From Candidatus Fokinia solitaria (GTDB taxonomy: Bacteria; Pseudomonadota; Alphaproteobacteria; Rickettsiales; Midichloriaceae), in assembly GCA_943325105.2 (NCBI GenBank), contig CALPOD020000007.1:1-54658 (forward strand): 54,658 nt of DNA. The letters are read 5' to 3'. This document shows positions 34,518 to 44,002 of the stretch, piece after piece (the stretch's first letter is position 1; every line of letters begins with the position of its first letter). The notes below the pieces were generated by a model. It did no database searches. It had not been told where the DNA came from and saw nothing but the letters and a program-made list of their open reading frames with translations. The position numbers and the translations under genes are program-made.

Positions 34518-35132
34518 ATGGCAGTGATTAATGTAACAACAGAAATGCAAAGAGAGTACCAAGAAATTATACGTGAAGTAAATGAATATGGTATAAAAAC
34601 CGGTGATCTTACAGCAAACAATTTTATGTCATTAAAAGATTTATTGAGTGGAGCAGGGGTTGGTAAGGGAGCAAGTTTAATAACCCAAACTACTGGAGGG
34701 ACCCTAGCAGAAACTTTAATGCCAATACTCACAAAAGCAACAACAGAGAAAACTGCACAAAGTGTTGTGTTAGGACTTGGTGAGTTTGGTGGTACAAAAA
34801 TGGCTGCTCTTGGAGGCGCAGGTACTATAGTGTTAACTGCAATTGTATATTGTACAATGTTATCAATAAAAAGTGATAGATCTGCTCTATTTGGTCAAAT
34901 TATTGAAAGGATTGCAATGTGTATGTCTATAGGAACATTGCAGCAATTACTTGAAATCAAAGATGTTGTTGGTGATCAAATAAAAAGTTTAAAAGAAGAT
35001 AATCAAAAATTGACGACTGAGATTGATGAAATCCGTGCCCATATTGGTCTACCTAGGAGATCTAGGAGATCTAATTCATTTGCAGAGATGATTCAGAATG
35101 ATGAAGGAGTAATACAGAGAAGACAGATTTAA
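34518..35132 (+). CDS. Hypothetical protein with one membrane segment and coiled coil; start uncertain
   Basis: 204 residues from the ATG at 34518. A hydrophobic, Gly/Ala-rich stretch (MAALGGAGTIVLTAIVYCTM, about residues 95-115) is a probable membrane segment, and SLKEDNQKLTTEIDEIRAHI near the C terminus is coiled coil. The tail has repeated Arg (PRRSRRSN). No family recognised. About 60 further codons upstream in the same frame look coding, so the real start may be a rare codon (ATT 34344 or CTG 34353) or the 5' end may be damaged. Context gives no function: lipA follows after 58 bases. Confidence 0.6.
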   Translation: MAVINVTTEMQREYQEIIREVNEYGIKTGDLTANNFMSLKDLLSGAGVGKGASLITQTTGGTLAETLMPILTKATTEKTAQSVVLGLGEFGGTKMAALGGAGTIVLTAIVYCTMLSIKSDRSALFGQIIERIAMCMSIGTLQQLLEIKDVVGDQIKSLKEDNQKLTTEIDEIRAHIGLPRRSRRSNSFAEMIQNDEGVIQRRQI

Positions 35133-35190
35133 TAACTTCTTTGTATGTATGCAAATATAATATATATTGTATATAAAAAATACATGCAGA

Positions 35191-36075
35191 ATGATACCTA
35201 TAACAGAAAAGCCTAACTGGTTAAAAGTTAAAGCACCCATAGGAAAGCAGCTAGATGAAACAAGTCAAATAGTTAGTAAAAACAAACTAAATACTGTGTG
35301 TGAGGAGGCCGCTTGTCCAAATAGAGGCGAGTGCTGGAGTCAGAAACATGCTGCATTTATGATATTAGGTAGTGTTTGTACAAGAGCATGTAGATTTTGT
35401 AATGTGAAGACTGGAAGACCAGATCAACTTGATCCTCATGAACCAGAAAATTTAGCAAATGCAATTGCAGAGTTAGGTTTAAAACACGTTGTTATAACTT
35501 CGGTTGATAGAGATGATCTTGATGATGGTGGTGCAGAGCATTTTGCAAATTGTATTAATGCAATAAGATCTAAGAGCCCTCAAACAACAATAGAAGTATT
35601 AACACCTGATTTCTTAAGGAAAGGGGATGCATACAAGTTAATAGTCAACGCCAAACCAAACGTATATAATCATAATATTGAAACTGTACCATCTCTCTAT
35701 GCTTATATCAGGCCAGGTGCAAGATATTTCAATTCCTTAGATTTATTAAGTAAAGTTAAAACTCTTGATCCAACAATTTTCACAAAGTCTGGTTTGATGC
35801 TTGGCTTAGGTGAAAATGAAAATGAAGTTTTACAGGTGATGGATGATCTGCGAGCTGCACAGGTTGATTTCATAACGATAGGGCAATATTTACGACCAAC
35901 TATCAATCATGCAGAAGTAAAGAAATACGTTACACCAGAAGAATTTCAATATTATTATGAAGCTGCAAAAGCAAAAGGTTTCTTAATGGTTGCGTCAAGT
36001 CCATTAACAAGATCTTCATATCATGCTGATGATGATTTTATAAAATTATCAAATACAAGGAATAACAAAAACTAA
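35191..36075 (+). CDS. lipA: Lipoyl synthase
   Basis: A radical-SAM enzyme inserting two sulfurs into protein-bound octanoyl groups. I use the ATG at 35191 ([16 protein letters not shown], 294 residues); a TTG 24 bases upstream is unlikely. The auxiliary cluster is [12 protein letters not shown] (Cys37, 42, 48), the radical-SAM cluster CTRACRFC (Cys63, 67, 70), and the conserved C-terminal RSSYHADD includes the serine ligand. It works after LipB (42.6 kb) on the E2 subunit (21-22 kb). Confidence 0.95.
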   Translation: MIPITEKPNWLKVKAPIGKQLDETSQIVSKNKLNTVCEEAACPNRGECWSQKHAAFMILGSVCTRACRFCNVKTGRPDQLDPHEPENLANAIAELGLKHVVITSVDRDDLDDGGAEHFANCINAIRSKSPQTTIEVLTPDFLRKGDAYKLIVNAKPNVYNHNIETVPSLYAYIRPGARYFNSLDLLSKVKTLDPTIFTKSGLMLGLGENENEVLQVMDDLRAAQVDFITIGQYLRPTINHAEVKKYVTPEEFQYYYEAAKAKGFLMVASSPLTRSSYHADDDFIKLSNTRNNKN

Positions 36076-36099
36076 AAACATATATCTTTAAACTTTCTC

Positions 36100-36128
36100 T
36101 TGCACACCTTATAAAAAAGGATTATCAT
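36100..36128 (+). promoter_or_regulatory. Probable promoter of the 6S RNA candidate
   Basis: TTGCAC (36100-36105), a 17-base spacer, then TATCAT (36123-36128). Transcription would start at about 36135, three bases before the GAGG that begins the long closing stem of the RNA candidate. The -35 box is weak. Confidence 0.45.
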
Positions 36129-36134
36129 TTTTTG

Positions 36135-36295
36135 TATGAGGTGCTTATTTTAAACTGTTTAGCCTTATGTCCAGAACCGATAAACATTAAAAACAAGGGT
36201 GTCACTGTCTCGAGATTAGTCTTAAGATACACGACCTATGCTATACAAAAATGGTTTGTGGCAATGTCTGCAGCAGTTAAAATCAGTTCCTCAAA
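36135..36295 (+). ncRNA. ssrS: Candidate 6S RNA
   Basis: The region between lipA and trxA can fold as a 6S-type rod. GAGG (36138-36141) plus GCT and ATTTTAA pair with TTAAAAT, AGT/AGC-like bases and CCTC (36289-36292), with single mismatches between. The interior then opens and is capped by a hairpin (GTGT/ACAC around 36201-36229). Local sequence also resembles E. coli 6S: CCAGAACCGATA against CCTGAGCCGATA on the 5' side and GTCTGCAGCAG against GCCTGCGGCGG on the 3' side. 6S RNA imitates an open promoter and binds RNA polymerase in stationary phase. Length (about 155-160) fits. This is from eye alignment only. Confidence 0.55.
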
Positions 36296-36373
36296 AAATT
36301 CATAAAATTGTTTCACCTGCAAAATTTTTGTGCTATAAACTTCGAAAGAAAAATCAATATTTATTCATTTCAA

Positions 36374-36703
36374 ATGTCAAAAAAAGTTTTTGAAGTTACT
36401 GAAGAGCAATTCGAAGCTGAAGTCCTAAAAAATAGTGGAGTAGTTTTAGTTGACTTCTGGGCACCGTGGTGTGGTCCATGTAAACAGCTAGGTCCAGTGA
36501 TAGACGAAGTTGCAGAAATCATGTCTGAAAAAGTAAAGTTTGTGAAAATAAACATAGATGATAATCCAGAAGTAGCTTCAGAAATGGGAATCAGAAGCAT
36601 TCCGACACTCATGTTATTCAAAGATGGTAAGAAAATTGAAACAAAACTTGGTTCAATGAGCAAGCCAGCACTGGAGAGTTGGTTAAATGAAGTATCTGCT
36701 TAA
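36374..36703 (+). CDS. trxA: Thioredoxin
   Basis: 109 residues from the ATG at 36374; the upstream extension in frame is not thioredoxin-like. The active site is WAPWCGPCK (Cys33, Cys36), with conserved Asp in VLVDFW, the cis-proline in RSIPTL and GSMSKPALESWL at the end. A general dithiol reductant for ribonucleotide reductase and other enzymes. The stop interlocks with that of the convergent kinase-like gene (TTAA at 36700-36703). Confidence 0.96.
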   Translation: MSKKVFEVTEEQFEAEVLKNSGVVLVDFWAPWCGPCKQLGPVIDEVAEIMSEKVKFVKINIDDNPEVASEMGIRSIPTLMLFKDGKKIETKLGSMSKPALESWLNEVSA

Positions 36704-38037
36704 CAACTTTGACTTTGTTCACTACTTTTAGAAGGGGATAATGTACTTTTTGCAAGTGCAACATTTCCCGCTATACTAGCTTTCAGAGTTTGAACCTCCG
36801 CATCTGATGCTCCAAGCGCCTTACAATCATAGAAAATCTTATCCTGGATTTTTTCAGCTTTTTTTTCATATTCTTTAACTACCCTTTCTAACACAGGTTT
36901 ATATTCAGCATCTGTGAATAAAAGATTGGCATCTGAATGTTTCAAAGATGATGTATCAAATCTTGTAAGGCTTGCTACAAAAGCAGAAGTAATTGTAGAA
37001 TTAAAATTATGACCTGAAAGCCCGAAATCAATTGGTGCACAGGATAATTTTCTATCTTTACCTTCTATAATCATTATATTATTTAAATGTAAATCTCTAT
37101 TACCCATCAAAAAACTAATCGCATGGAATTCCATGATTTTTTCTTTCAATTCTTCATTTTCTGCAAATAGTTGTGTGGCTTGTTTTTGAACCCCTGCTTT
37201 CTCTTCAGATGTCATGTGTTTTGTACCTTCTGGTGCGCCAAGCTTTTTTCCTAATTCTGTGACCGCGTCACCATCATCCCCAACTTTGTGGGATACAATC
37301 CTAGTGACTTTACCACGTTCATCAGGTATTAATTCAATTTTAGGAGTGTTTTGAATTCCCATTTCTCTCATGAATTCAGCTCCAAAGTATTCTCTAATCC
37401 CTTCATTCCTTACACCTATAATATTTCGTGTAAAACCTGCTTTTATTGATTCTAAATCTACACCTTTTATGAAAACTGTTTTTCCATTTTTTGTTTGCAT
37501 TTCGTTAACAACATGAGCGCTTTTAGCTATATCTACTTTTTTTTCAACTTTTTCGAAATCATCTATCTTTTTCATTAACTCACTTTTTCTCGCTTTAAGA
37601 ACTTTTTGTATAGTCTTAGGTGATATATTTTGCAGCTGAGACTCTATTTTTACACTTAATCCAAGAAATTCTAAAATTTGTTGCCACCAGGTTGTTTGCT
37701 TAATTTTCTCAAAAGCATCACTAGGTGAAAGATTAGAATTTGCATCCAATTCTTTTTTTATTTCAGACTTTAATTTTTTTTGTAGTTTGTCTATTCCATC
37801 GCCTTGAACTCCAAGTATTTCTTGCAAATTAAGTGATTCTAAATTTTCCCTACTTATAGAATTTAGTGCTACAGATATTTTAGCTTCAATATAATGTGGA
37901 GTTAATGCCTCTAAAGTCTGAAAGTCTTTATAGCTTTTTGAAGACTTTAAGTTTTGATAATATCCTTCAGCTTCTATTTTTGATTCCAACAAAGCACTTT
38001 TAAATACTTTAGGATCTGAAAAGTTTGTATCTAACAT
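36700..38037 (-). CDS. Kinase-fold protein (HipA/PI3K-like catalytic loop), candidate secreted effector
   Basis: The 445-residue protein has no signal peptide. The N-terminal 170 residues are helical and Lys/Glu-rich. From about residue 185 a degenerate kinase fold appears: GKTVFIKGV (Lys191, candidate ATP lysine), EYFGAEFMREMG (Glu221, candidate helix-C Glu), the catalytic loop MGNRDLHLNNIMI (Asp315, His317, Asn319/320) and PIDFGLSG (Asp337, metal binding). NRDxHxxN with a DFG-like motif is shared by HipA-type and PI3/PI4-kinase-like families, including several bacterial effectors. The tail is Ser/Lys/Gln-rich (PSKSSEQSQSC). It has its own strong promoter. The target may be lipid or protein, and this cannot be settled here. 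Confidence 0.78.
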   Translation of the reverse strand: MLDTNFSDPKVFKSALLESKIEAEGYYQNLKSSKSYKDFQTLEALTPHYIEAKISVALNSISRENLESLNLQEILGVQGDGIDKLQKKLKSEIKKELDANSNLSPSDAFEKIKQTTWWQQILEFLGLSVKIESQLQNISPKTIQKVLKARKSELMKKIDDFEKVEKKVDIAKSAHVVNEMQTKNGKTVFIKGVDLESIKAGFTRNIIGVRNEGIREYFGAEFMREMGIQNTPKIELIPDERGKVTRIVSHKVGDDGDAVTELGKKLGAPEGTKHMTSEEKAGVQKQATQLFAENEELKEKIMEFHAISFLMGNRDLHLNNIMIIEGKDRKLSCAPIDFGLSGHNFNSTITSAFVASLTRFDTSSLKHSDANLLFTDAEYKPVLERVVKEYEKKAEKIQDKIFYDCKALGASDAEVQTLKASIAGNVALAKSTLSPSKSSEQSQSC

Positions 38038-38080
38038 TTGATTTATAACATTTTTTTATGACATATCCACTTATATACAA

Positions 38081-38109
38081 ATTATAACGGAGTCAACGTT
38101 AGATATCAA
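38081..38109 (-). promoter_or_regulatory. Strong promoter of the kinase-fold gene
   Basis: On the minus strand TTGATA (38109-38104) is exactly 17 bases from a perfect TATAAT (38086-38081), giving a start near 38074 and a leader of about 37 bases. It begins just 5 bases from the end of the aldolase gene, so this gene is controlled on its own. Confidence 0.65.
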
Positions 38110-38114
38110 CAAAT

Positions 38115-39011
38115 TTAAATATACAGATCTGAGATTTGTTTTACCAATTCAATTGCTTCTGACCTTGGTCTTTGGAATAAATTTCTACCAACAATAGATC
38201 CATCACCACCACCATCTGATATTGCTTTGATTTCATCCATCAATGAGCTTATGTCTTTTGTTGCACCTCCTGAGAACAAAACTATTCGCCTCCCAGCAAA
38301 TGCACATTTTTTTACGTGCTTTACTCTCTCTGAGAGATTTTGAAAGTTAATTCTTAGCTTTTCGTAGCCGTCGAGGAATTTGACATTGGTAATGTTTGCA
38401 CTTGGAAGTTTAACTTTGATGATGTGTGCGCCAGTAATAGCTCCGATGTGTGCAGCATAACAGACAGTATCAAATGCTGTGTCATCTTTTATTCCTGCGC
38501 CTCTAGGATAACACCATATAATGCAAACTAATCCCATTGTCTTAGCGCTCTGGAAAATATGCTGCACCTGCTCAAGCATCTCATCGCAATTATTTGATCC
38601 TGGATATATTGTGATACCAACTCCAACGCAACCTAGTCTCACAGCATCTTCTACATCACCTATAATTGCCTGATGTGGGTCACCTTCTTTAGATTTAAGG
38701 CTATTACTGCTATTTAATTTTAAAATCATTGGTATGACTCCAGGGTAGTGAGCTGCTGCTGCCTCAATCATCCCTAACGGTGCTGCATATGCATTTACAC
38801 CTGAATCTATACCTAGTTTCACATGATATAATGGATCATAAGCATCATGATTATTCAAAAAACTCGCATCAGGACCATGTTCCATACCTTGATCAACTGG
38901 CAATATTATCATTTTACCTGTCCCAGAAAGATTTCCATGATTTAATATTCTATATAAATTGCCTCTTAAAGCAGGGTTTTCATGGATATATTCTGAGAGA
39001 ATTCTTTGCAT
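38115..39011 (-). CDS. fbaB: Class I fructose-bisphosphate aldolase, archaeal/FbaB type
   Basis: 298 residues of the DeoC/LacD/FbaB superfamily. Motifs: MIILPVDQGMEHGPDASF, NAYAAPLGMIEAAAAHYP, HIIKVKLPSANITN with the Schiff-base lysine, RRIVLFSGGATKD, and GGGDGSIVGRNLFQRP, which binds phosphate. It interconverts fructose-1,6-bisphosphate and triose phosphates. In Rickettsiales that lack full glycolysis this type of aldolase is thought to serve gluconeogenesis and pentose supply (family knowledge). Start at the single ATG near 39011; divergent from yebC. Confidence 0.9.
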   Translation of the reverse strand: MQRILSEYIHENPALRGNLYRILNHGNLSGTGKMIILPVDQGMEHGPDASFLNNHDAYDPLYHVKLGIDSGVNAYAAPLGMIEAAAAHYPGVIPMILKLNSSNSLKSKEGDPHQAIIGDVEDAVRLGCVGVGITIYPGSNNCDEMLEQVQHIFQSAKTMGLVCIIWCYPRGAGIKDDTAFDTVCYAAHIGAITGAHIIKVKLPSANITNVKFLDGYEKLRINFQNLSERVKHVKKCAFAGRRIVLFSGGATKDISSLMDEIKAISDGGGDGSIVGRNLFQRPRSEAIELVKQISDLYI

Positions 39012-39089
39012 TTTTTACTTTTTTGAAATTTGATTTTTACTTCGTACACTTAACATAGTATATAATATTAAAAAAAGTAATATATCAAA

Positions 39090-39815
39090 ATGGCTGGTCA
39101 TTCAAAATTCAAAACAATAAAACACAGAAAAGGTGCACAAGATGCGAGAAGATCTAATACCTTTACTAAACTAATTAGAGAAATAATTGTTGCTACAAAG
39201 GCTGGAGACAGGAATCCGGAGTTCAATCCAAGACTCAGAGTTGCAATAAATGCTGCAAGATCTGAAAATATGCCAAAGGACAAGATAGAAGGGGCAATAA
39301 ACAAGGCTTCATCGAATGAGATAGGCAGTAACTATGAAGAAATTAGGTATGAAGGATATGGACCTGCAGGAACTGCTTTAATAGTAGAAGGTTTGATTGA
39401 AAACAGGCACAGAACTGCAGCTGAAATAAGAAAAATATTCGAAAAAAATGGTGGGCACATAGCTGAAACAGGTAGTGTAACCTATATGTTCAAAAAGATT
39501 GGCTTTATGCTTTATTCAAAAGAAGCTATTAAATCTGCTGATGAATTTTTGAATGCTGTTCTTGAGTCAGGAGCAGATGATTGTGTGGAACATGAAGACT
39601 GCTATGAAGTGGTTTGTCAACTAGAAGACTTCCATGTTGTAAAAGATCACCTAGAATCTCATTACGGAGAAGCAAGTGAGGCAAAAATTGAATGGAGAGC
39701 TAATAATATTATTAACCTTGAAGGGGAAGATGCAGTAAAGGCAAATAAATTATTGGATCTTTTACATGATAATGATGATGTACAATCAATTGCATGTAAC
39801 TTTGAAACTGCTTAA
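39090..39815 (+). CDS. yebC: YebC/PmpR family regulator (TACO1-like)
   Basis: 241 residues, full length. The N-terminal MAGHSKFKTIKHRKGAQDARR is the family signature, followed by FTKLIREI, NPRLRVAINAARSENMPKDKI and RYEGYGPAGTALIVE. Members were described as transcription regulators, and more recently as aiding translation of difficult peptide stretches. The Smr-domain gene starts immediately after its stop, with no gap. Confidence 0.96.
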   Translation: MAGHSKFKTIKHRKGAQDARRSNTFTKLIREIIVATKAGDRNPEFNPRLRVAINAARSENMPKDKIEGAINKASSNEIGSNYEEIRYEGYGPAGTALIVEGLIENRHRTAAEIRKIFEKNGGHIAETGSVTYMFKKIGFMLYSKEAIKSADEFLNAVLESGADDCVEHEDCYEVVCQLEDFHVVKDHLESHYGEASEAKIEWRANNIINLEGEDAVKANKLLDLLHDNDDVQSIACNFETA

Positions 39816-40321
39816 GTGTCAGACGATTTAAAAGATTGGATTGCATTTAAAAAAACTATATCAAGAGATCAATCTGTTGAAAAATGCAAACAAGGAGTTC
39901 AATCTTTAAATTTTAAAAAAAAAGTTCCTAGAATAGTTGAAACCCGTGTACAAATTCCATTCAAACAAACTCTAGCACGTGAAATAATTTTTGATGATAG
40001 AAGATGTATTGAAAGGAATATTCTCAAAAAATTAGCCAATGGAGAACTCCCAATTGATATATCAGTAGATTTACATGGATACACAGTAGATGAGGCATAT
40101 AAAATGTTTTATAAATCATTATTTTTTGCTCTCTCAAAAAGATTTAAGTTGATGCTAGTTATAACTGGTAAAGGAGATAGAGAAAAGTTTACAATAAGGA
40201 ATCAGTTGATGCATTGGGTTAATATACCTGAAGTATCAAGTAATATATTATATGTTACCCACACACCTCAAAAACATGGAGGTGAGGGAGCTTTTTATTT
40301 ATTGTTAAGGAAGAAGGGAAA

Positions 40322-40343
<22 letters not shown>
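39816..40343 (+). CDS. Smr-domain protein
   Basis: 175 residues starting at GTG directly after the yebC stop, so coupled to it. The Smr (MutS2 C-terminal) domain occupies about residues 85-170: VDLHGYTVDEAYKMFYKSLF (DLHG motif), LMLVITGKGD and HGGEGAFYLLLRKK. Stand-alone Smr proteins are thought to be nucleases or RNA-binding. The final residues, GGSGRS, and the TGA stop (40341-40343) are antisense to the tRNA-Ile gene; the overlap is 22 bases. Confidence 0.9.
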
Positions 40344-40398
<55 letters not shown>

Positions 40399-40443
40399 AT
40401 CTTAACTAGCATGGATATTAGCTAATTATAGTTCTAATGTCAA

Positions 40444-41856
40444 TCAGATATGGTCACTTATAATCTCTGAATTTTCTACATCTGTAGTTTTTTCATCTTT
40501 AACAATAGATTTATCTTTAAAATAAAGTATAGAAAAAATACTTGCTATAACGCCTATTGATAAAGTAAAAGTATCGAAGGCATCATGGAAGGCTCTAGCT
40601 GTTAATACGGCAGTTAATGCAGATATAAGCACATACTTAAAATTATCTTTCTTAATTCTTATACCTAATAAAGCCATTACTAAAGGAATTGAAACAAAAG
40701 GATCCCAGAAATTATCCAACATCCAAAGCATATCCATAATATGATCTTTAACAAATATCATTCCAAAAGAAGCAAATGCAATAATAACACCGACTAATTT
40801 GGTGAGAATGAGTTGTTTTTTGTTGCTATTAAGTGATGGAAAGTTAGGTGTGATGACGTCTTTTATAATAATTACAGTTGTTGCATTAAGAAAAGAACTA
40901 GCAGTAGACATGATGATTGCTAGAAAACTCACAGCTACAAATCCCATTAAAGAACTAGGCACTACTTCATCTATGAAAAATAACAGAGCATCATCACTTT
41001 GTATTTCAGGATTAATACCTGCAGCAATTAATCCTATACAACCCATCATCAAGTAAAAAATACAAGTAAAGACGCCAGTAATATCAAAAATTTTCTTGAC
41101 TTGATTAGAGTTAGAAGCCATCAAAGCTCTTTGTATGAATGGCCATCCAGTGGTTGGTATCAACCCATATATTAAAAAGCTAATTAGTAAAGGTATATCA
41201 TTAGTAGTAATATGCAGTTTTTCATATGGTACATTGTTTAAAGTTTGTGGTATGTCAACGTTCTGAAACCCTAGAAAAAATATCAATGGTATAACTGTCA
41301 TAAAAATAAAAAACTGTACTGTATCTGTTATGACAACTGCATGAATACCACCAAAAATTGAATACATTGCAATTGCGATCGTTATAATTGCAGCACCGTG
41401 TACAAGTGGTATATTTAAATATTTCTGTAGAATAATAGCTGCAGATTTATAGAAGATAGAAAGCAATGCAATGCTAAGAACAACGCTAGCTGTACATATA
41501 TATCTACCCCATTTACCATAGAAAAGATTCATTATGTCAACTAAGGTAATACATTTATTTTGTTTAAAATATGATAAAGAAGGAGCTAAAAGCCTTCCAA
41601 AAAAACCCCAGTGAATAATTGATAAAAATGAAGTTATTACAAATACAATACCTAGAGAAAAACTTTTTTCAGCCTCTCCCATAGTCTCTATTGGACCTAT
41701 TGCTGTTGCAATCATTGAAAAAGTTAGTACGGCAGTAGAAAATCTAGTTGAACCAATTGAATAATCTTTTAGAGATTTCATCTTGGGGATTCTGAAAAAA
41801 CCTAAAAAGATGCACAATGTGAGATAGGCCCAAATAATAATTAAATTAGAGGACAT
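40444..41856 (-). CDS. Sodium:solute symporter family (SSS) transporter
   Basis: A 470-residue inner-membrane protein with about 12-13 hydrophobic segments. SSS hallmarks are an early YSIGSTRFSTAVLTFSMIATAIGPIETMGEA, the central SIFGGIHAVVITDTVQFFIF (matching GGxxAVxxTDxxQ), GWPFIQRALMASNSNQ and SFLAIIMSTASSFLNATT (matching AAxMSTxdSxLna). The family imports proline, pantothenate, sugars or other solutes with sodium, and the substrate cannot be told. A possible leader hairpin lies upstream (ACTAG 41921-41925 with CTAGT 41954-41958, enclosing ATCAT/ATGAT). nhaA, 17 kb away, could help maintain the sodium gradient it uses. Confidence 0.9.
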   Translation of the reverse strand: MSSNLIIIWAYLTLCIFLGFFRIPKMKSLKDYSIGSTRFSTAVLTFSMIATAIGPIETMGEAEKSFSLGIVFVITSFLSIIHWGFFGRLLAPSLSYFKQNKCITLVDIMNLFYGKWGRYICTASVVLSIALLSIFYKSAAIILQKYLNIPLVHGAAIITIAIAMYSIFGGIHAVVITDTVQFFIFMTVIPLIFFLGFQNVDIPQTLNNVPYEKLHITTNDIPLLISFLIYGLIPTTGWPFIQRALMASNSNQVKKIFDITGVFTCIFYLMMGCIGLIAAGINPEIQSDDALLFFIDEVVPSSLMGFVAVSFLAIIMSTASSFLNATTVIIIKDVITPNFPSLNSNKKQLILTKLVGVIIAFASFGMIFVKDHIMDMLWMLDNFWDPFVSIPLVMALLGIRIKKDNFKYVLISALTAVLTARAFHDAFDTFTLSIGVIASIFSILYFKDKSIVKDEKTTDVENSEIISDHI

Positions 41857-42050
41857 AAAGATTTTTATTTTTATATATAATGTTAGTTCTTTGAAAAATT
41901 AACTATAAGCCAATTCTTTAACTAGATGTGAAAGATCATAGCGAATGATTTAGCTAGTAGAATTTAATTTAATCAAATAATATTCAATTTAATGAATCCA
42001 CAATTCAAAAATAAAATCAAGTGTTTTTTACGATTTGATAGCAAAAAGTT

Positions 42051-42488
42051 TTAAAAAGCCATTTTTGTTATCTCATTGAAGCCACTAACTATTTTATCTC
42101 TTATTTGCACAACCTGTTGCAATGCTATTTCTGCTTCAGCAATTGATTCTGAGACTTGTAGAAGACTGCTTTCTTGATCAACACTTTCAGTTGAAACTTT
42201 TTCAGTTGCAGCAATTTTATTTAGTTGTGCTTGAATAAGATTGAAAAACCCATTTGATTTTTCTTGTTGTTTGATAACTATTTTATCACCATTGTGTAAA
42301 ACATTATTTGTATTACCAATTGATGTCTCTACACCACCTATATCTTTATTGTCTTTCTGATTGATGATGACATAATCACTCACCTTTACTTCATCAAGAC
42401 TTGAAGTTTTTGCAACGGCTTTAGAATACTTGTCATAATTGCTTGAAGCTATTGAATAGCTAATATTTTGTATTTTGTAGTCAGACAT
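42051..42488 (-). CDS. fliE: Flagellar hook-basal body protein FliE
   Basis: 145 residues. The C-terminal 70 match FliE: GFFNLIQAQLNKIAATEK, then EAEIALQQVVQIRDKIVSGFNEITKM, which corresponds to the KASLALQLTVQVRNKLVEAYQEIMRM pattern. The N-terminal 75 residues are polar, longer than in the 104-residue E. coli protein, and not conserved. FliE joins the MS ring to the proximal rod and is exported through the flagellar type III apparatus. It is 68 bases downstream of lipB, away from flgB, flgC and other rod genes. Confidence 0.88.
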   Translation of the reverse strand: MSDYKIQNISYSIASSNYDKYSKAVAKTSSLDEVKVSDYVIINQKDNKDIGGVETSIGNTNNVLHNGDKIVIKQQEKSNGFFNLIQAQLNKIAATEKVSTESVDQESSLLQVSESIAEAEIALQQVVQIRDKIVSGFNEITKMAF

Positions 42489-42556
42489 AATAGTTAAGTT
42501 TTTATTCTGATAATGTATTAATTTTACTTATTTATTTTTTTTTTCAAAATATTTAT

Positions 42557-43204
42557 TTAAGTACAGAAAGTTTTCCTTAATTCATATTGCAAAATCTCAT
42601 CAAATAAATCTATTTTTATAGTTTTTTCAAGAATTTTTTGCATAGATGTGATACTCCTCCCAGCATCGATAATACCACAAGGATTAATCATTTCAAAGTT
42701 TTTAATATCATTATTTATATTGATAGCAAAACCGTGATAACTAACACCTTTTCTGATTTTCATACCTATTGCTGCTATTTTATACAGAGAGTGATTATGT
42801 GCAATCCATACACCAGGATATTCAGGATCTTGTATTCCATTTATGTTAAATTTCTCTAAAGATTTTATTATCGTATGATGTATTCCATTAAGAAATCTAT
42901 GCAGGTCAATTTTATTGTATAAACGCTTGATATTTATCATTAAATAACAAATTCTTTGTCCAGGACCATGAAATGTTATCTTGCCACCTCTTTCACTTTT
43001 TATAACAGGTATATTGTTTATTTTTGATCCATATTTGAGTAAAAATTCATCATATGTTGTATATCCAACAGTATATACTGGTCGATGTTCTAAAAACCAA
43101 ATAGTATCATTACAATCTTCTTCTATGATCTTATCAACTATTTTATGCATCTTCACAAGTGCTTGATCGTAATCGATTGCTTCATTTGTTTTGATAAATT
43201 GCAT
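42557..43204 (-). CDS. lipB: Octanoyltransferase LipB
   Basis: 215 residues. LipB transfers octanoate from acyl carrier protein to the lipoyl domain. Motifs: SERGGKITFHGPGQRICY, EYPGVWI, KIAAIGMKIRKGVSYHGFAIN with the catalytic lysine, and MINPCGIIDAG with the catalytic cysteine. Length is normal. LipA (35-36 kb) completes lipoate formation; no lplA-type ligase is seen in the window. Confidence 0.95.
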   Translation of the reverse strand: MQFIKTNEAIDYDQALVKMHKIVDKIIEEDCNDTIWFLEHRPVYTVGYTTYDEFLLKYGSKINNIPVIKSERGGKITFHGPGQRICYLMINIKRLYNKIDLHRFLNGIHHTIIKSLEKFNINGIQDPEYPGVWIAHNHSLYKIAAIGMKIRKGVSYHGFAININNDIKNFEMINPCGIIDAGRSITSMQKILEKTIKIDLFDEILQYELRKTFCT

Positions 43205-43332
43205 TACTTATATTATAATTCTAATTAAAACATAACTTTATACTAAAAATCTATACAATAAAAAGTTATAATTAAAACTATTGTTTTTTTATTTTATAGA
43301 CTATATTTTATGAAAACATTATAACTTAAAAA

Positions 43333-43932
43333 ATGCTTTTAGTACCAATAGTAATAGAACAATCTGCACGCGGGGAGAGGTCTTTTGACATATATTCAAG
43401 GTTGTTAAAAGAAAGAATAATCTTCATCACTGGACAGGTGGAAGATCACATGTCGACACTGATAGTAGCTCAACTATTATTTTTGGAATCTGAAAGCCCA
43501 ACAAAAGATATACACTTATATATAAATTCACCGGGAGGGGTAGTGACTGCAGGAATGGCGATATATGATACTATGAGATATATCAAGCCAAAAGTTGCTA
43601 CATATTGTCTTGGTCAAGCTTGTTCAATGGGATCGTTATTGCTAACTGGTGGAGAACATGGGATGCGCTATGCTCTAAAACACTCAAGAATTATGATCCA
43701 TCAACCGCTCGGTGGATATCAAGGACAAGCTACAGATATACAAATTCATGCTAATGAAATCCTGAAAATCAAAAACAAAATGACAGACTTATATGTAAAA
43801 CATACAAGGCAATCAATTGGAATTGTGAAAAAAAGTTTAGAAAGAGATAATTTTATGTCTGCTGATGAAGCGCAGAAATTCGGACTAATAGATCATGTTA
43901 TTGAAGAAAGGGTGAAAGAAAATAATAAATGA
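43333..43932 (+). CDS. clpP: ATP-dependent Clp protease proteolytic subunit
   Basis: 199 residues. Serine protease with the catalytic triad in place: [11 protein letters not shown] (Ser98), MIHQPLGG (His123) and Asp172 in [26 protein letters not shown] at the N terminus is the family's axial-loop region. It forms the tetradecameric barrel used by ClpX, whose gene follows 70 bases downstream. Confidence 0.97.
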   Translation: MLLVPIVIEQSARGERSFDIYSRLLKERIIFITGQVEDHMSTLIVAQLLFLESESPTKDIHLYINSPGGVVTAGMAIYDTMRYIKPKVATYCLGQACSMGSLLLTGGEHGMRYALKHSRIMIHQPLGGYQGQATDIQIHANEILKIKNKMTDLYVKHTRQSIGIVKKSLERDNFMSADEAQKFGLIDHVIEERVKENNK

Positions 43933-44002
43933 TTGAGAACTTTTAATATAGTTTTCATATGCTTGAGATATAACTCTTCATTGATTAAATAATTAAGAAA
44001 AA

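Noticed and set aside
41921-41958. Nested inverted repeats upstream of the symporter gene
   Set aside because: Arms of only five bases each; kept as a remark in the symporter entry and not as a feature.
42529-42556. A/T homopolymer between lipB and fliE
   Set aside because: Checked for a frameshift like that in rpmB; it is outside both genes, which are intact.
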